Source: Thermococci archaeon (GTDB lineage Archaea > Methanobacteriota_B > Thermococci > Thermococcales > Thermococcaceae). From it: a stretch of 20,866 nucleotides of DNA. Both the position numbers and the translations under genes were made by a program. The notes beneath the pieces were generated by a model. That model saw only the letters and a list, made by a program, of their open reading frames with translations, did no database searches and had not been told where the DNA came from. The stretch covers positions 1-20,866 of the forward strand of contig QMUE01000001.1 of the NCBI GenBank assembly GCA_003663535.1, given 5' to 3'. Position 1 is the first letter of the stretch. The number at the start of each line of letters is the position of its first letter. Shown here piece by piece: positions 1 through 7,072 of this stretch.

Positions 1-1
1 A

Positions 2-496
2 AAGCTTTTGGTATTTGCCGAAGAGTGGGCAAAGAAACGAGGTCTGAAAGGACTAAGTGTCATTCCAGAAGATGGAAATGCTATGCAGTTTTACGTGAAA
101 AATGGGTTTGAAGTTAGAAATTGGCAGGTGAAGGGCGTAAAAGATGTGGTAGATTGTGACGTGAGAGTAGAGCCCTGTTTCGATAATCCTCCAAAGTTTT
201 CGAACCTTTCAGCCGTTTATACTTCCGGTCTTTTTCTTTGGAGTCTCCACAAAAAAGCCCCTCGATTTAGATTTGGGCACTTTGCAATACTTCTTATTGA
301 TGAAGGATGCTGTGCAAATGTTGTTATCTATGGGAAGAGACTCAACAGAAAAATTGTGAAAATTGCGGAGTGTCTTGCTGGAAAAATCGGAAAAAGAATA
401 TTCCTTCAGGTTTGGATGAAAGATCGGGAGATTTTAGAGGAAGAAGGTTTTAAGAAAATCGGTGAAGTTGAGTGGATGGAAAAGGTTTTCACTTAA
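2..496 (+). CDS. GNAT-family N-acetyltransferase, tandem-domain type (5' end outside window)
   Basis: This is the C-terminal part of an acetyl-CoA-dependent N-acetyltransferase; the acceptor cannot be read from the sequence. The frame is open to the left edge, so the first TTG at 8 is probably internal and the gene begins before the window. The stretch GNAMQFYVKNGFEV is the classic closing strand-helix of a GNAT domain. A further ~120 residues end in REILEEEGFKKIGEVEWMEK, which again resembles a GNAT tail, so the protein probably has two GNAT units like the gene at 3041-3856. Its stop overlaps the stop of the convergent GNAT gene by 8 bp. The family call is fairly sure; the substrate is unknown. 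Confidence 0.7.
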   Translation, partial: KLLVFAEEWAKKRGLKGLSVIPEDGNAMQFYVKNGFEVRNWQVKGVKDVVDCDVRVEPCFDNPPKFSNLSAVYTSGLFLWSLHKKAPRFRFGHFAILLIDEGCCANVVIYGKRLNRKIVKIAECLAGKIGKRIFLQVWMKDREILEEEGFKKIGEVEWMEKVFT

Positions 497-1115
497 GCCA
501 CTCCTTTAATGCCTTGTTCACGATTCTTAAAAATTCTTCTTTGGTTCCTCCCCTTTTGTAAAATCCATCCAACAGCTCTAAAAACTCTTTCTCCTTCTCA
601 GTGAGCTTCTCATATTTCCAGCGGAAGATTCTGAACCTCTCTCCAAGAAACTCAATCGTGTGAAAGCCTTCATCCCTTGGTGTGGGTTCCAAGTCCTTCA
701 CCAGCTCAATCGTGTTTATTACGTCGTAGCCAAGCTTCTTCCAGAAGGCTATTGCGTCCTTATCCTGCGGCAGGACGAAGAGGTAGAGGGCATCGTCGTG
801 CTTTCTTACCTCTTCCTCAGCCCTCTCAACGAGCGCCCTTCCTATTCCCCTCCCTCTGAACTTCGGCCTTACGAAAGGCTCCTCTATCCAGAAGCAACCT
901 TCCCTTGAAGAGACCCTTATAAAGCCGGCAAGTTTGCCTTCTTCTACGGCAAGGAAGACCATGTCGCCGCGCTTAAAGTAATTCTCTGCTTCCCTTTTGT
1001 ATACCTCTTCCTCGTCTGGACTCCAGCCCTGCTTGCCCCTCAGCTCCTTGAAAAATTCGATGTAAAGAGTGATAAACTCGTTAAGGTGTTCTTCAGTCAG
1101 TGGGAGAATCTGCAT
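489..1115 (-). CDS. GNAT-family N-acetyltransferase
   Basis: This is a 208-residue acetyltransferase that would transfer acetyl from acetyl-CoA to an amine of unknown identity in the cytoplasm. The acetyl-CoA pyrophosphate loop is RGRGIGRALVERAEEE (about residues 87-102), preceded by the strand WIEEPFVRPKF and followed by DAIAFWKKLGYDV, the usual GNAT end. About 60 charged residues follow the domain (KLTEKEKEFLELL onwards) and probably form a helical tail. I chose the ATG at 1115 because GGGGTG lies 6 nt upstream; a GTG at 1124 would add three residues. It lies 26 bp downstream of the MFS exporter on the same strand, so the two are probably one transcript. It converges on the partial GNAT gene at the left edge. 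Confidence 0.8.
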   Translation of the reverse strand: MQILPLTEEHLNEFITLYIEFFKELRGKQGWSPDEEEVYKREAENYFKRGDMVFLAVEEGKLAGFIRVSSREGCFWIEEPFVRPKFRGRGIGRALVERAEEEVRKHDDALYLFVLPQDKDAIAFWKKLGYDVINTIELVKDLEPTPRDEGFHTIEFLGERFRIFRWKYEKLTEKEKEFLELLDGFYKRGGTKEEFLRIVNKALKEWLK

Positions 1116-1141
1116 AAAGCACACCCCTAAAGAAAAACGGA

Positions 1142-2326
1142 CTAACCCTTAAATTCTTTGCGGTTATTTTTGGTGCCGTATATTAACGCGGAAAAAATCA
1201 TCGCGCTCAAGACACCAAATCCAGACACTGCAACAGCCAGCATTGAAACACCAACGCCCTGTTCAATTAGCCATGCAAAAGTCAGCTGTGATAATGGAAT
1301 TATAAGGGTAGCCAATGCATCAAAAATTCCTCTGTAAGTGCCGAGCTTTTCAAGCGGGATTACCCTCTGAAACAGACTGTCAAAGGAAATGTTTAGAACC
1401 TGTCTTCCAAAGTTCAAGATTAAAATTCCGGCAAAAAGCAAGACTAACGAAGACAAGCCCAAAAGCAGAACCCCTAAGCTTTCAAGCAGCATTCCAATGA
1501 TAAGGGGTTTTGAGATCCCAATTTTACGCTTGTGGGCAAAGAGAGCTATTCCAGCAGCAGCAGCCAAGCTTCCTAGAGTTCCAACTGAGTTGAGCAGACC
1601 ATAAACAATCTCCCCAGTGGTCAAATCTTTGAGAGCACTGAAGACAAAAATCCTCGCTGGGGCTATTGCAAAGTTGAAGAGCAGGACTAATGCAACTCCT
1701 GCAAAAACTGTTTTGTGAGAAGTTTTGAGCTGGGCTGATCCACTTCTCCCCCTAATTGTCTCCTCTCGTCTCACTGCCACGTTAATGTATGGGATGAGGA
1801 GCAAGGCCCCAATTAAGAGGAAAACGGCATCCAAAAGCATAAGCCTAACTCCAAAGAGGTAAGCGAGATAACCCATGAGGGGAAACACAAGAAGAGAAGT
1901 TACCTCTCCGACGGTTTGTACTTTTGCGTTGAGCTTTTGAAGGTCAGAATCCTCAAGGGTCATGGAAGCTATGAGCGTAAACCCGAAGTATCTATGAAGA
2001 ACATCAAGAGCCGAGATCAGTGAAATTAAAACGTAAAATGCCCAAATATTTGAAGCAAATTTTATTATTGTCAGGGCAAAGAAGGACTGAATGAACAATG
2101 CGATAAAAGCGAGCCTAACTTTTTTCTCGGTCCTATCAAGAAAGCGGCCCATTAAAGGTGGTGCTATAACCCAGGGGAGCATGGAGGCTAAAGAATAGCC
2201 CGCCACGCTGAGGAGTGAGGTGGTCTCATTGAGGAGGTGCCACGGCAGAGCTATGCTCTCAACTGCATCCCCGATAATTCTGAGCATTGTGGTAAGCAGT
2301 AAGAGGACGTAAAGTCTCTGCTTCAT
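1142..2326 (-). CDS. MFS-family membrane transporter (exporter-like)
   Basis: This is a 394-residue polytopic membrane protein of the major facilitator superfamily, likely a proton-driven efflux carrier; the substrate is unknown. Hydrophobic helices run the whole length with a short polar central loop (around VAVRREETIRGRSGSAQ, near residue 190), giving two halves of about six segments each. The loop between helices 2 and 3 has GRFLDRTEKKVRLAF, a match to MFS motif A. The length is normal for a 12-helix MFS protein. The start ATG at 2326 has no ribosome-binding site and sits about 28 bp from a TATA-like box at 2348-2360, so the mRNA may be leaderless. The acetyltransferase downstream could be a partner in drug or metabolite resistance, but this is inference. 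Confidence 0.8.
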   Translation of the reverse strand: MKQRLYVLLLLTTMLRIIGDAVESIALPWHLLNETTSLLSVAGYSLASMLPWVIAPPLMGRFLDRTEKKVRLAFIALFIQSFFALTIIKFASNIWAFYVLISLISALDVLHRYFGFTLIASMTLEDSDLQKLNAKVQTVGEVTSLLVFPLMGYLAYLFGVRLMLLDAVFLLIGALLLIPYINVAVRREETIRGRSGSAQLKTSHKTVFAGVALVLLFNFAIAPARIFVFSALKDLTTGEIVYGLLNSVGTLGSLAAAAGIALFAHKRKIGISKPLIIGMLLESLGVLLLGLSSLVLLFAGILILNFGRQVLNISFDSLFQRVIPLEKLGTYRGIFDALATLIIPLSQLTFAWLIEQGVGVSMLAVAVSGFGVLSAMIFSALIYGTKNNRKEFKG

Positions 2327-2347
2327 GAATTGTCATGGAAAAGAAGG

Positions 2348-2360
2348 TTTTAAAAATTTA
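2348..2360. promoter_or_regulatory. Shared bidirectional TATA-like element
   Basis: The sequence TTTTAAAAATTTA lies in the 52 bp between the divergent MFS and methyltransferase genes. Its centre is about 28 bp from the MFS start at 2326 and about 25 bp from the methyltransferase start at 2379. Archaeal TATA boxes sit about 25 bp before the transcription start, so either strand would begin transcription nearly at the start codon. Neither gene has a Shine-Dalgarno sequence, which fits leaderless mRNAs in both directions. Confidence 0.55.
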
Positions 2361-2378
2361 TGAACGTACCCTCATACT

Positions 2379-2972
2379 ATGAAGTGGGACTTTGACAGAT
2401 GGGCTGAAACCTACGACAAGGATGTGAGTAGGGAAGACTGGATACACAGGGATTATAAAAAGGTTCTTAAACTCGTCGCGGAGAAAGCAAAAGGGGTCGT
2501 GGTTGATATCGGCTGCGGCACGGGAAATATTTTGAGATTCATTAAATGTGAGCAGTACATTGGTGTTGAGCCCTCAGGAGAAATGAGGAAAGTTTTCAAG
2601 GAGAAATGGGGCTTCGAACCTGTAAACGGCCACTTCTTGGACATCCTTCTGCCAGCTGAAACCGCCGATACTGTAATAACGACCTACGCGTTTCACCACG
2701 TGCCCGACGGAGAAAAGGAGAAAGCAATAAAGGAGATGCTCCGGGTTCTAAAGTATGATGGGAAAATCGTCATTGGGGATGTCATGTTTGAGTCCGAAAA
2801 GGAAAAGAGACGCATCGGTGAGGAGGACGGTATAACTGAGGAGATTGAGGATGAGTACTTCGCGACAGTAGAGCATTTGAGGGAGATATGCGAGAGACTG
2901 GGGCTTGAGCTTACGTTTGAGCAGGTAAACAGGTATGTGTGGATCACTGAGATGAAGAAAACTACTCGGTGA
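2379..2972 (+). CDS. Class I SAM-dependent methyltransferase
   Basis: This 197-residue enzyme should bind S-adenosylmethionine and methylate an unknown small molecule. Motif I is VVDIGCGTGN (about residues 41-50). The acidic residue after strand 2 is in YIGVEPSGEM, and ADTVITTYAFHHVPDGEKEK with EMLRVLKYDGKIVIGD gives motifs II-III of the Methyltransf_11/UbiE-like fold. The N-terminus FDRWAETYDKDVSRED is the common lid of this group. The ATG is preceded by a TATA box but no clear ribosome-binding site. The last 11 bp overlap the stop end of an opposite-strand amidohydrolase relic, so the 3' end abuts a decayed neighbour. Confidence 0.82.
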   Translation: MKWDFDRWAETYDKDVSREDWIHRDYKKVLKLVAEKAKGVVVDIGCGTGNILRFIKCEQYIGVEPSGEMRKVFKEKWGFEPVNGHFLDILLPAETADTVITTYAFHHVPDGEKEKAIKEMLRVLKYDGKIVIGDVMFESEKEKRRIGEEDGITEEIEDEYFATVEHLREICERLGLELTFEQVNRYVWITEMKKTTR

Positions 2973-3057
2973 TAATGCGACCATCCTCCATTATGGGCTC
3001 TCCGTCCACAAGCACCTTTGGATTCAGCAGGACGAAGTCACTACAGTTCTTTCCTAA
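2962..3057 (-). pseudogene. C-terminal relic of an amidohydrolase-family gene
   Basis: On the minus strand the ~90 bp between the methyltransferase and the next GNAT gene still read as protein. The frame contains SDFVLLNPKVLVDGE and then PIMEDGRIITE followed by a TAG stop at 2962-2964. This pattern (DFVLLNP, V-DG-P-MEDGR near the stop) is typical of the closing beta-sandwich strands of amidohydrolase superfamily enzymes such as cytosine, guanine or MTA/SAH deaminases and dihydroorotase-like proteins. The rest of the gene is absent: upstream this frame runs into the 3' part of the GNAT gene at 3041-3856. It looks like the tail of a larger gene left after a deletion or replacement. I see no start codon or ribosome-binding site for independent expression. 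Confidence 0.6.
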
Positions 3058-3856
3058 ACACCAAGACATCAGGCTCCTTAAAGTCAGTCCAGTTCTTAAA
3101 TCCAAGCTCTTTTAGGGGTTCAATCAAATCTTGCTTATCTTCAGGGAGCATCATATCAATGCTGTCGTAGCCGAGTTTCTTTGCCTCAAAGCTCATCGCA
3201 GGTAAAAGGATCTCTATGCTCTCCCTTGAGACTTTAAAAGGTGTGAATGCCGGCTCAGTGTTCACTTTTGGATAAAGGAACTTGAATCCTTTAAATTCTC
3301 TTATCTGTGCCTTTTGGTTTAGCCATCCGATACTCTCCTCACATTTGTGCAGAAACTTCCAACCGTAGGGGATGTGACCTTCATAGCCTAGTTCATCTAA
3401 AGAGGAAATTTTTGAAACGTTTGGTTCTTTTTCTTCCTCAAGCGCTCTTTGAACGTAATAAAACCGCTCCACGACCTTAAATCCATCTTTCTTTGCCATT
3501 GCAATGCTCTCCTTGTTGAGGAAGTAGGTTGAGAACTCTAATGTATTAATAATACCTTTTTCCGCTAGCTCTTTTCCCTTATGAAGCATAAAGTTTTGGA
3601 TTAACCTTCCAAAACCCCGTTTTTGGTAATTGGGGTGAACTCTAAGGCCTTCAAGCCAGCCGACTTTATCAGGCAAAATTGTAAGCTTTGCCGTTCCGAT
3701 GGCTTTTCCTTCAAGCTCGATAACATAGAAGTTTCCATCTTTCACCCAGCTATCAAAAACTCTCGCTAAATAGTCCTCGCCTTCCCAGGTTAACTTCGCT
3801 ATTTCCTCAATGAAGGGCTTATCCTTCGGTCTTGCCTCACGGATGAGCGGTTCCAT
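3041..3856 (-). CDS. Two-domain GNAT acetyltransferase
   Basis: This is a 271-residue protein built of an N-terminal catalytic GNAT domain and a degenerate C-terminal GNAT-like domain. The acetyl-CoA loop is YQKRGFGRLIQNFML (about residues 77-91) after WLEGLRVHP, followed by NKESIAMAKKDGFKVVERFYYV. The second half has LGYDSIDMMLPEDKQDLIEPLKELGF without a visible acetyl-CoA loop. I start it at the ATG at 3856 because GGTGAT lies 3 nt before it; an ATG at 3889 would add 11 residues but falls directly on the AT-rich AAATTATAAATG element that is probably the TATA box. The 3' end overlaps the amidohydrolase relic in another frame. The substrate is unknown. Confidence 0.8.
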   Translation of the reverse strand: MEPLIREARPKDKPFIEEIAKLTWEGEDYLARVFDSWVKDGNFYVIELEGKAIGTAKLTILPDKVGWLEGLRVHPNYQKRGFGRLIQNFMLHKGKELAEKGIINTLEFSTYFLNKESIAMAKKDGFKVVERFYYVQRALEEEKEPNVSKISSLDELGYEGHIPYGWKFLHKCEESIGWLNQKAQIREFKGFKFLYPKVNTEPAFTPFKVSRESIEILLPAMSFEAKKLGYDSIDMMLPEDKQDLIEPLKELGFKNWTDFKEPDVLVFRKEL

Positions 3857-3967
3857 GGTATCACCGAAAGTTCTATAGATCCTTGACATTTATAATTTTT
3901 CTGCGTAGACTATTGGGTTTAAACAGAGCATTTTTGAGCTAACTTTGTTATACTGATATTGTCAACT

Positions 3968-4582
3968 TTACCTTACCTCAAGTTCAATCACATCCCAGCT
4001 CTTCCAGCCCTTCTCTCCAAAGGCAACTATGTAGAGGTAATAACTTCCCTCCTTTTGAGGTGTTACCTCAATCTGAAACTCCAAGGTTTCGTTGGGCTTT
4101 AAACAGAAACTCGAAGGGATGATTTTGACTGTCAGTCCTTCAACCTTCGAGAGTTTTCCAGCCATATAGCTCCACGCGGACTTTGAGATTTCCGGGCCGA
4201 GGTATGCCTTCAGCACTACGCAACCATCATAATGGCATGTGTTTTTAGACCCACCAGATTCTCCTACGTGATATTCCTTTCCGGTAATGTTGCCTCTAAC
4301 CACAACTTTGTCTCCCTCATGAGCGATGACCTTCTTTTCACCCAACTTAATAGAGCGTATGTTTATCTCCCCATATTCTGGATGCAGGCACTCGGGTTCA
4401 ACTCTAGAAGCATTTTCATTCTCTCCATTAATTTCTAAAGGTGTTGATTCACTTTGAGAGTTATTGTATTTCTCATTATCAGCTTCCAAAGATGTCTTCT
4501 GGTGCCTTTCGCTAATGAGCAAGCTTCCAGCTATCACTATCAAGATTAAACTTAAAATTAGAAAGAAATGAGTAAATTTCAT
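3968..4582 (-). CDS. Secreted or membrane-anchored protein with a C-terminal beta-sandwich-like domain
   Basis: This 204-residue protein begins with a basic-hydrophobic segment (MKFTHFFLILSLILIVIAGS, residues 1-20) that would be a signal anchor or signal peptide. A polar, Asn/Ser/Glu-rich linker follows (about residues 30-60), then a domain with alternating beta-strand patterns ending in LEFQIEVTPQKEGSYYLYIV and WDVIELEV. Two Cys residues near the middle (KNTCHYDGCVV) could form a disulfide outside the cell. The fold is reminiscent of Ig-like or BsuPI-type domains, but I do not recognise a specific family. The ATG has GGAGG 7 nt upstream, and an operator-like array lies 36-58 bp upstream. Confidence 0.65.
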   Translation of the reverse strand: MKFTHFFLILSLILIVIAGSLLISERHQKTSLEADNEKYNNSQSESTPLEINGENENASRVEPECLHPEYGEINIRSIKLGEKKVIAHEGDKVVVRGNITGKEYHVGESGGSKNTCHYDGCVVLKAYLGPEISKSAWSYMAGKLSKVEGLTVKIIPSSFCLKPNETLEFQIEVTPQKEGSYYLYIVAFGEKGWKSWDVIELEVR

Positions 4583-4810
4583 GAATCTGCCTCCCGATTT
4601 AGTGTCGTAGACTCTATGTTCTCACAGAACCATATGTTCTCAATTTATTTAAGCTTACTCACCATTGTAAAACATGAATCAAAAAGAGTAAGTCTTGGAG
4701 TTTTGTTTCTAAAATGGGTGAAACTTAAACAGAAAGTCCTCAAGATAAAACTCCGGGAGAATCCTTAAAGTTTTTATGAACCTAGGCTATAAACTCTTTG
4801 AGGTGCCGAC
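4583..4810. other. Divergent intergenic region (228 bp)
   Basis: This region separates the secreted-protein gene from the nucleotidyltransferase. It holds the GTTCT/AGAAC array near its left end and, on the plus strand, an AT-rich AAAGTTTTTATG (about 4767-4778) placed properly to be the TATA box of the nucleotidyltransferase. A 66-codon plus-strand reading frame crosses it, but it overlaps the secreted-protein start, has no ribosome-binding site and no recognisable motif, so I do not call it a gene. Confidence 0.5.
4618..4640. promoter_or_regulatory. Operator-like GTTCT/AGAAC array
   Basis: Three perfect pentamer arms occur as GTTCT (4618-4622), AGAAC (4626-4630) and GTTCT (4636-4640), with spacers of 3 and 5 bp. 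The ten-base string TATGTTCTCA also occurs twice, 18 bp apart (4615-4624 and 4633-4642). The array lies immediately downstream of a TATA-like AAATAAATT on the minus strand (about 4643-4652), where transcription of the secreted-protein gene should begin. A repressor site is the natural reading, but no regulator gene is adjacent. Confidence 0.35.
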
Positions 4811-5302
4811 ATGATCCCTCAAACCCACCTCAAAGTTCTCTATAAGCTGTATGGGAGGTTAAAGGATAGCAATGTGAACTGGGTCGTTACCGGGAGCCTT
4901 GGCTTTGCACTCCAAGAAGTTCTCGTTGAACCCCATGATATTGACATCCAAACTGATAAAGAAGGAGCTTACGAAATCGAGCGTCTCTTTTCTGAGTTTG
5001 TGGTGAAACCCGTAAAGTTCAGGAAGAGCGAGAGAATCCGCTCGCACTTTGGAGCGCTGATGATTGACGGAATCAAAGTTGAAATAATGGGGGACATTCA
5101 AAAGGAAGTCAGTGGGGAGTGGGAGCCCCCGGTGGATATAGATAAATACAAACGCTTTGTGCAAATTGAAGGGATGGAAATTCCCGTTTTGTCACTAGAG
5201 TATGAGTATCAAGCTTATCTCAAGCTTGAAAGGGTTGAAAAGGCGAAGATGCTGAAGGAGTTTTTGGAGGAGAGAGGAAAAGAAACAGGACTAACCTTGT
5301 AA
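4811..5302 (+). CDS. MNT-like nucleotidyltransferase-fold protein
   Basis: This 163-residue protein has the polymerase-beta-like nucleotidyltransferase core: WVVTGSLGFAL (Gly-Ser at about 28-29), then PHDIDIQTDKEGA with the metal-binding Asp pair (about 43 and 45), and a later IKVEIMGD strand that could give the third carboxylate. Such proteins transfer AMP to proteins, RNA or small molecules, and many are antitoxins of HEPN toxins. GAGGTG lies 5 nt before the ATG. No HEPN-type partner is adjacent: the upstream gene is divergent and the downstream gene is convergent with a 12-bp overlap. The C-terminal half resembles LinA/DUF1814-like members only loosely. The fold is fairly sure; the substrate is unknown. 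Confidence 0.7.
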   Translation: MIPQTHLKVLYKLYGRLKDSNVNWVVTGSLGFALQEVLVEPHDIDIQTDKEGAYEIERLFSEFVVKPVKFRKSERIRSHFGALMIDGIKVEIMGDIQKEVSGEWEPPVDIDKYKRFVQIEGMEIPVLSLEYEYQAYLKLERVEKAKMLKEFLEERGKETGLTL

Positions 5303-6508
5303 CAACTCTATGGCTTTACCGACATTTTTTGCATAACTTGCAGCACGGAGGTACAATGCATAAGCTAATCTTAGTGATTCAGTATTTTCAAATCTTCCAG
5401 GATCTATGCTCCTTTTTACCAAGGAATCCGCCGTCTTTATCTCTGAATCAACGAATCTTAAAAGGTACAAAGACAATACATTATCATTTGCACTTTTGAT
5501 AGCCTCATTCAGTGCTTGAACTGCTTGTTTCTTAGCCTGATAAATATCATTAGCAGTTATTGTAGCGTTGGTATACCACGGATCCGGAACCCTTGAAAGG
5601 GTATCCAAGCTTTCTGCTAGAACAAATGCATGCACAACGTCTATAGTTGCTGATGCTTTAGATCCATTGTTAAATCTTGACTCTGCTCTTTTAATAAATC
5701 CTTTTGCCTCATGCAAAGTTAGATTTGCAAAAGATCCTTTTGGATAATCCCTGTTATCAAGTTTCAACGTCACCTCTTTATTGAATCTCGTATATATTCC
5801 TGTAATAATCCCTTCTTGATCAGTTCCATCTTTTTGAAGTGAATTTAGCAAGAATTCTGCATCTTCTAGGTTTCCACGGACTGCTTCTAATGTACCCATT
5901 GCATAAGCAATTCTAAGCTCTTTTGGTCTGTTGTTCGAGTTTAATATTTCTTGAGCTTGATTTAGCCAATTCTCAGCAGAGTCAAGACTTCTTTCAACTT
6001 CTGCTGTAATAATTAGGGAATATTCCAAATTCTTTCCATTATACCTTAATCTGGTTTTTAGAATCTGTAGCTTGTTCATCCACGTTGGAACTTCGTTAAG
6101 AACATCTTCTTCACTTAATTTTCCTTCCTTGGCTTGAGCATATGCTATGACTGTCACTGCTTCTACTGATGCTTCTCTAGCATTTGTTAATGCTTTCCAT
6201 GAGTCCTTTTCAGATTTAGAGATATTAAGCTTTCTGAGAGCACTTTGTAAAAATCTCTGAATTTCTTTGTCATTTGACTGGATTGATTGGGCTTGGGAAA
6301 TTAAATATTCTGCACGATTAATAGCATTCTCAAGAAGTGGGTTATCTATGGCAACGAGGCTTGGAATTGTTGGAGTTTCCACTTTTAGCGCGGATTCTAG
6401 CACTTCTTTCGCTTCTTTGTTATTCTTTGTACTCATTACATATATACCTATGCTTAATAAAAGGACAAAAACCAATCCCACACCTATAAATTTTTTCTTA
6501 ATACCCAT
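5291..6508 (-). CDS. Membrane-anchored, helix-rich extracellular protein of unknown function
   Basis: This 405-residue protein starts with MGIKKKFIGVGLVFVLLLSI and continues as a single membrane segment to about residue 24, so it should be anchored by its N-terminus with the rest outside the cell. The remainder is almost wholly helical, with repeated stretches such as RAEYLISQAQSI, AENWLNQAQEIL, EAKGFIKRAESRFNNG and SEIKTADSLVKRS. These suggest a series of roughly 60-80 residue helical hairpins of TPR/alpha-solenoid character. I use the ATG at 6508 because GGGTGA lies 6 nt upstream; a GTG at 6517 falls within that ribosome-binding site. It begins 21 bp after the shortened methyltransferase gene on the same strand, which may have brought it under that gene's promoter. 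I do not recognise the family. Confidence 0.65.
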   Translation of the reverse strand: MGIKKKFIGVGLVFVLLLSIGIYVMSTKNNKEAKEVLESALKVETPTIPSLVAIDNPLLENAINRAEYLISQAQSIQSNDKEIQRFLQSALRKLNISKSEKDSWKALTNAREASVEAVTVIAYAQAKEGKLSEEDVLNEVPTWMNKLQILKTRLRYNGKNLEYSLIITAEVERSLDSAENWLNQAQEILNSNNRPKELRIAYAMGTLEAVRGNLEDAEFLLNSLQKDGTDQEGIITGIYTRFNKEVTLKLDNRDYPKGSFANLTLHEAKGFIKRAESRFNNGSKASATIDVVHAFVLAESLDTLSRVPDPWYTNATITANDIYQAKKQAVQALNEAIKSANDNVLSLYLLRFVDSEIKTADSLVKRSIDPGRFENTESLRLAYALYLRAASYAKNVGKAIELLQG

Positions 6509-6529
6509 GATCTTCACCCTCTTCCCTCT

Positions 6530-7003
6530 TTACCTATAAATTTCAAAATCTGAGTAATCCAATATTATTGCACCGTCGGGCTTTAAAACCCTGTAAGCTT
6601 CTCTTACTATTTCATCAAAGTCGTAGATGCTGAAGTGTGGCGAATTATACCCTAACGTAACAACGAGGTCAAAGCTTTCATCATCAAACTCTAGTCTTTT
6701 GGCATCCATAACGTAGAATTGTGCCTTCGAATTTCTCAGTTTTGCGTTCTCCCTTGCTTTCTCAATTGCCTTCCCGTCTATATCAATGCCCATAACTTCA
6801 AAACCAAGCTCCTCTAGAGCAAAAGTCGAGACTCCAGCATTACAGCCGATATCCAATACTCTCCCACTTTTTACTGGAGAATACTTTTGTAAAACTCCTT
6901 TTATTTGCTCTATCCTTCTCTTTCCAACTTCAGTGTTTGGACCATACATCTCGGCGAACTCCCTGTAAAACGGCTCAAAAGTTTCACCCAGATGTTTGAA
7001 CAT
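6530..7003 (-). CDS. SAM-dependent methyltransferase, C-terminally shortened paralogue
   Basis: This 157-residue protein has a complete SAM-binding core: RVLDIGCNAGVSTFALEE (motif I, about residues 48-65), VMGIDIDGKAIEKA, FYVMDAKRLEFDDESFDLV and YRVLKPDGAIILDYSDF. It aligns from residue 1 with the 240-residue protein at 12327-13049: both start MFK-LG, share LDIGCNAG, EELGF, FYVM-AK, HFSI-DFD and RVLKP. The paralogue continues for about 80 residues, whereas this one stops just after the SDF motif. The missing part would form the end of the fold and the substrate pocket, so the protein may be inactive or need a partner. The ATG has AGGTGG 4 nt upstream, and AATTTTTAAATTTT (about 7032-7045) is the likely TATA box. 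Confidence 0.7.
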   Translation of the reverse strand: MFKHLGETFEPFYREFAEMYGPNTEVGKRRIEQIKGVLQKYSPVKSGRVLDIGCNAGVSTFALEELGFEVMGIDIDGKAIEKARENAKLRNSKAQFYVMDAKRLEFDDESFDLVVTLGYNSPHFSIYDFDEIVREAYRVLKPDGAIILDYSDFEIYR

Positions 7004-7072
7004 GTTTCCACCTTTCTAGTTCTAGTTAATCTAAAATTTAAAAATTTTTTGCAACTGCTAGTAGTGTTGACA

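Noticed and set aside
4568..4768. 66-codon plus-strand open frame in the divergent intergenic region
   Set aside because: It overlaps the start of the secreted-protein gene, has no ribosome-binding site or recognisable motif, and covers the probable promoter and operator-like array.
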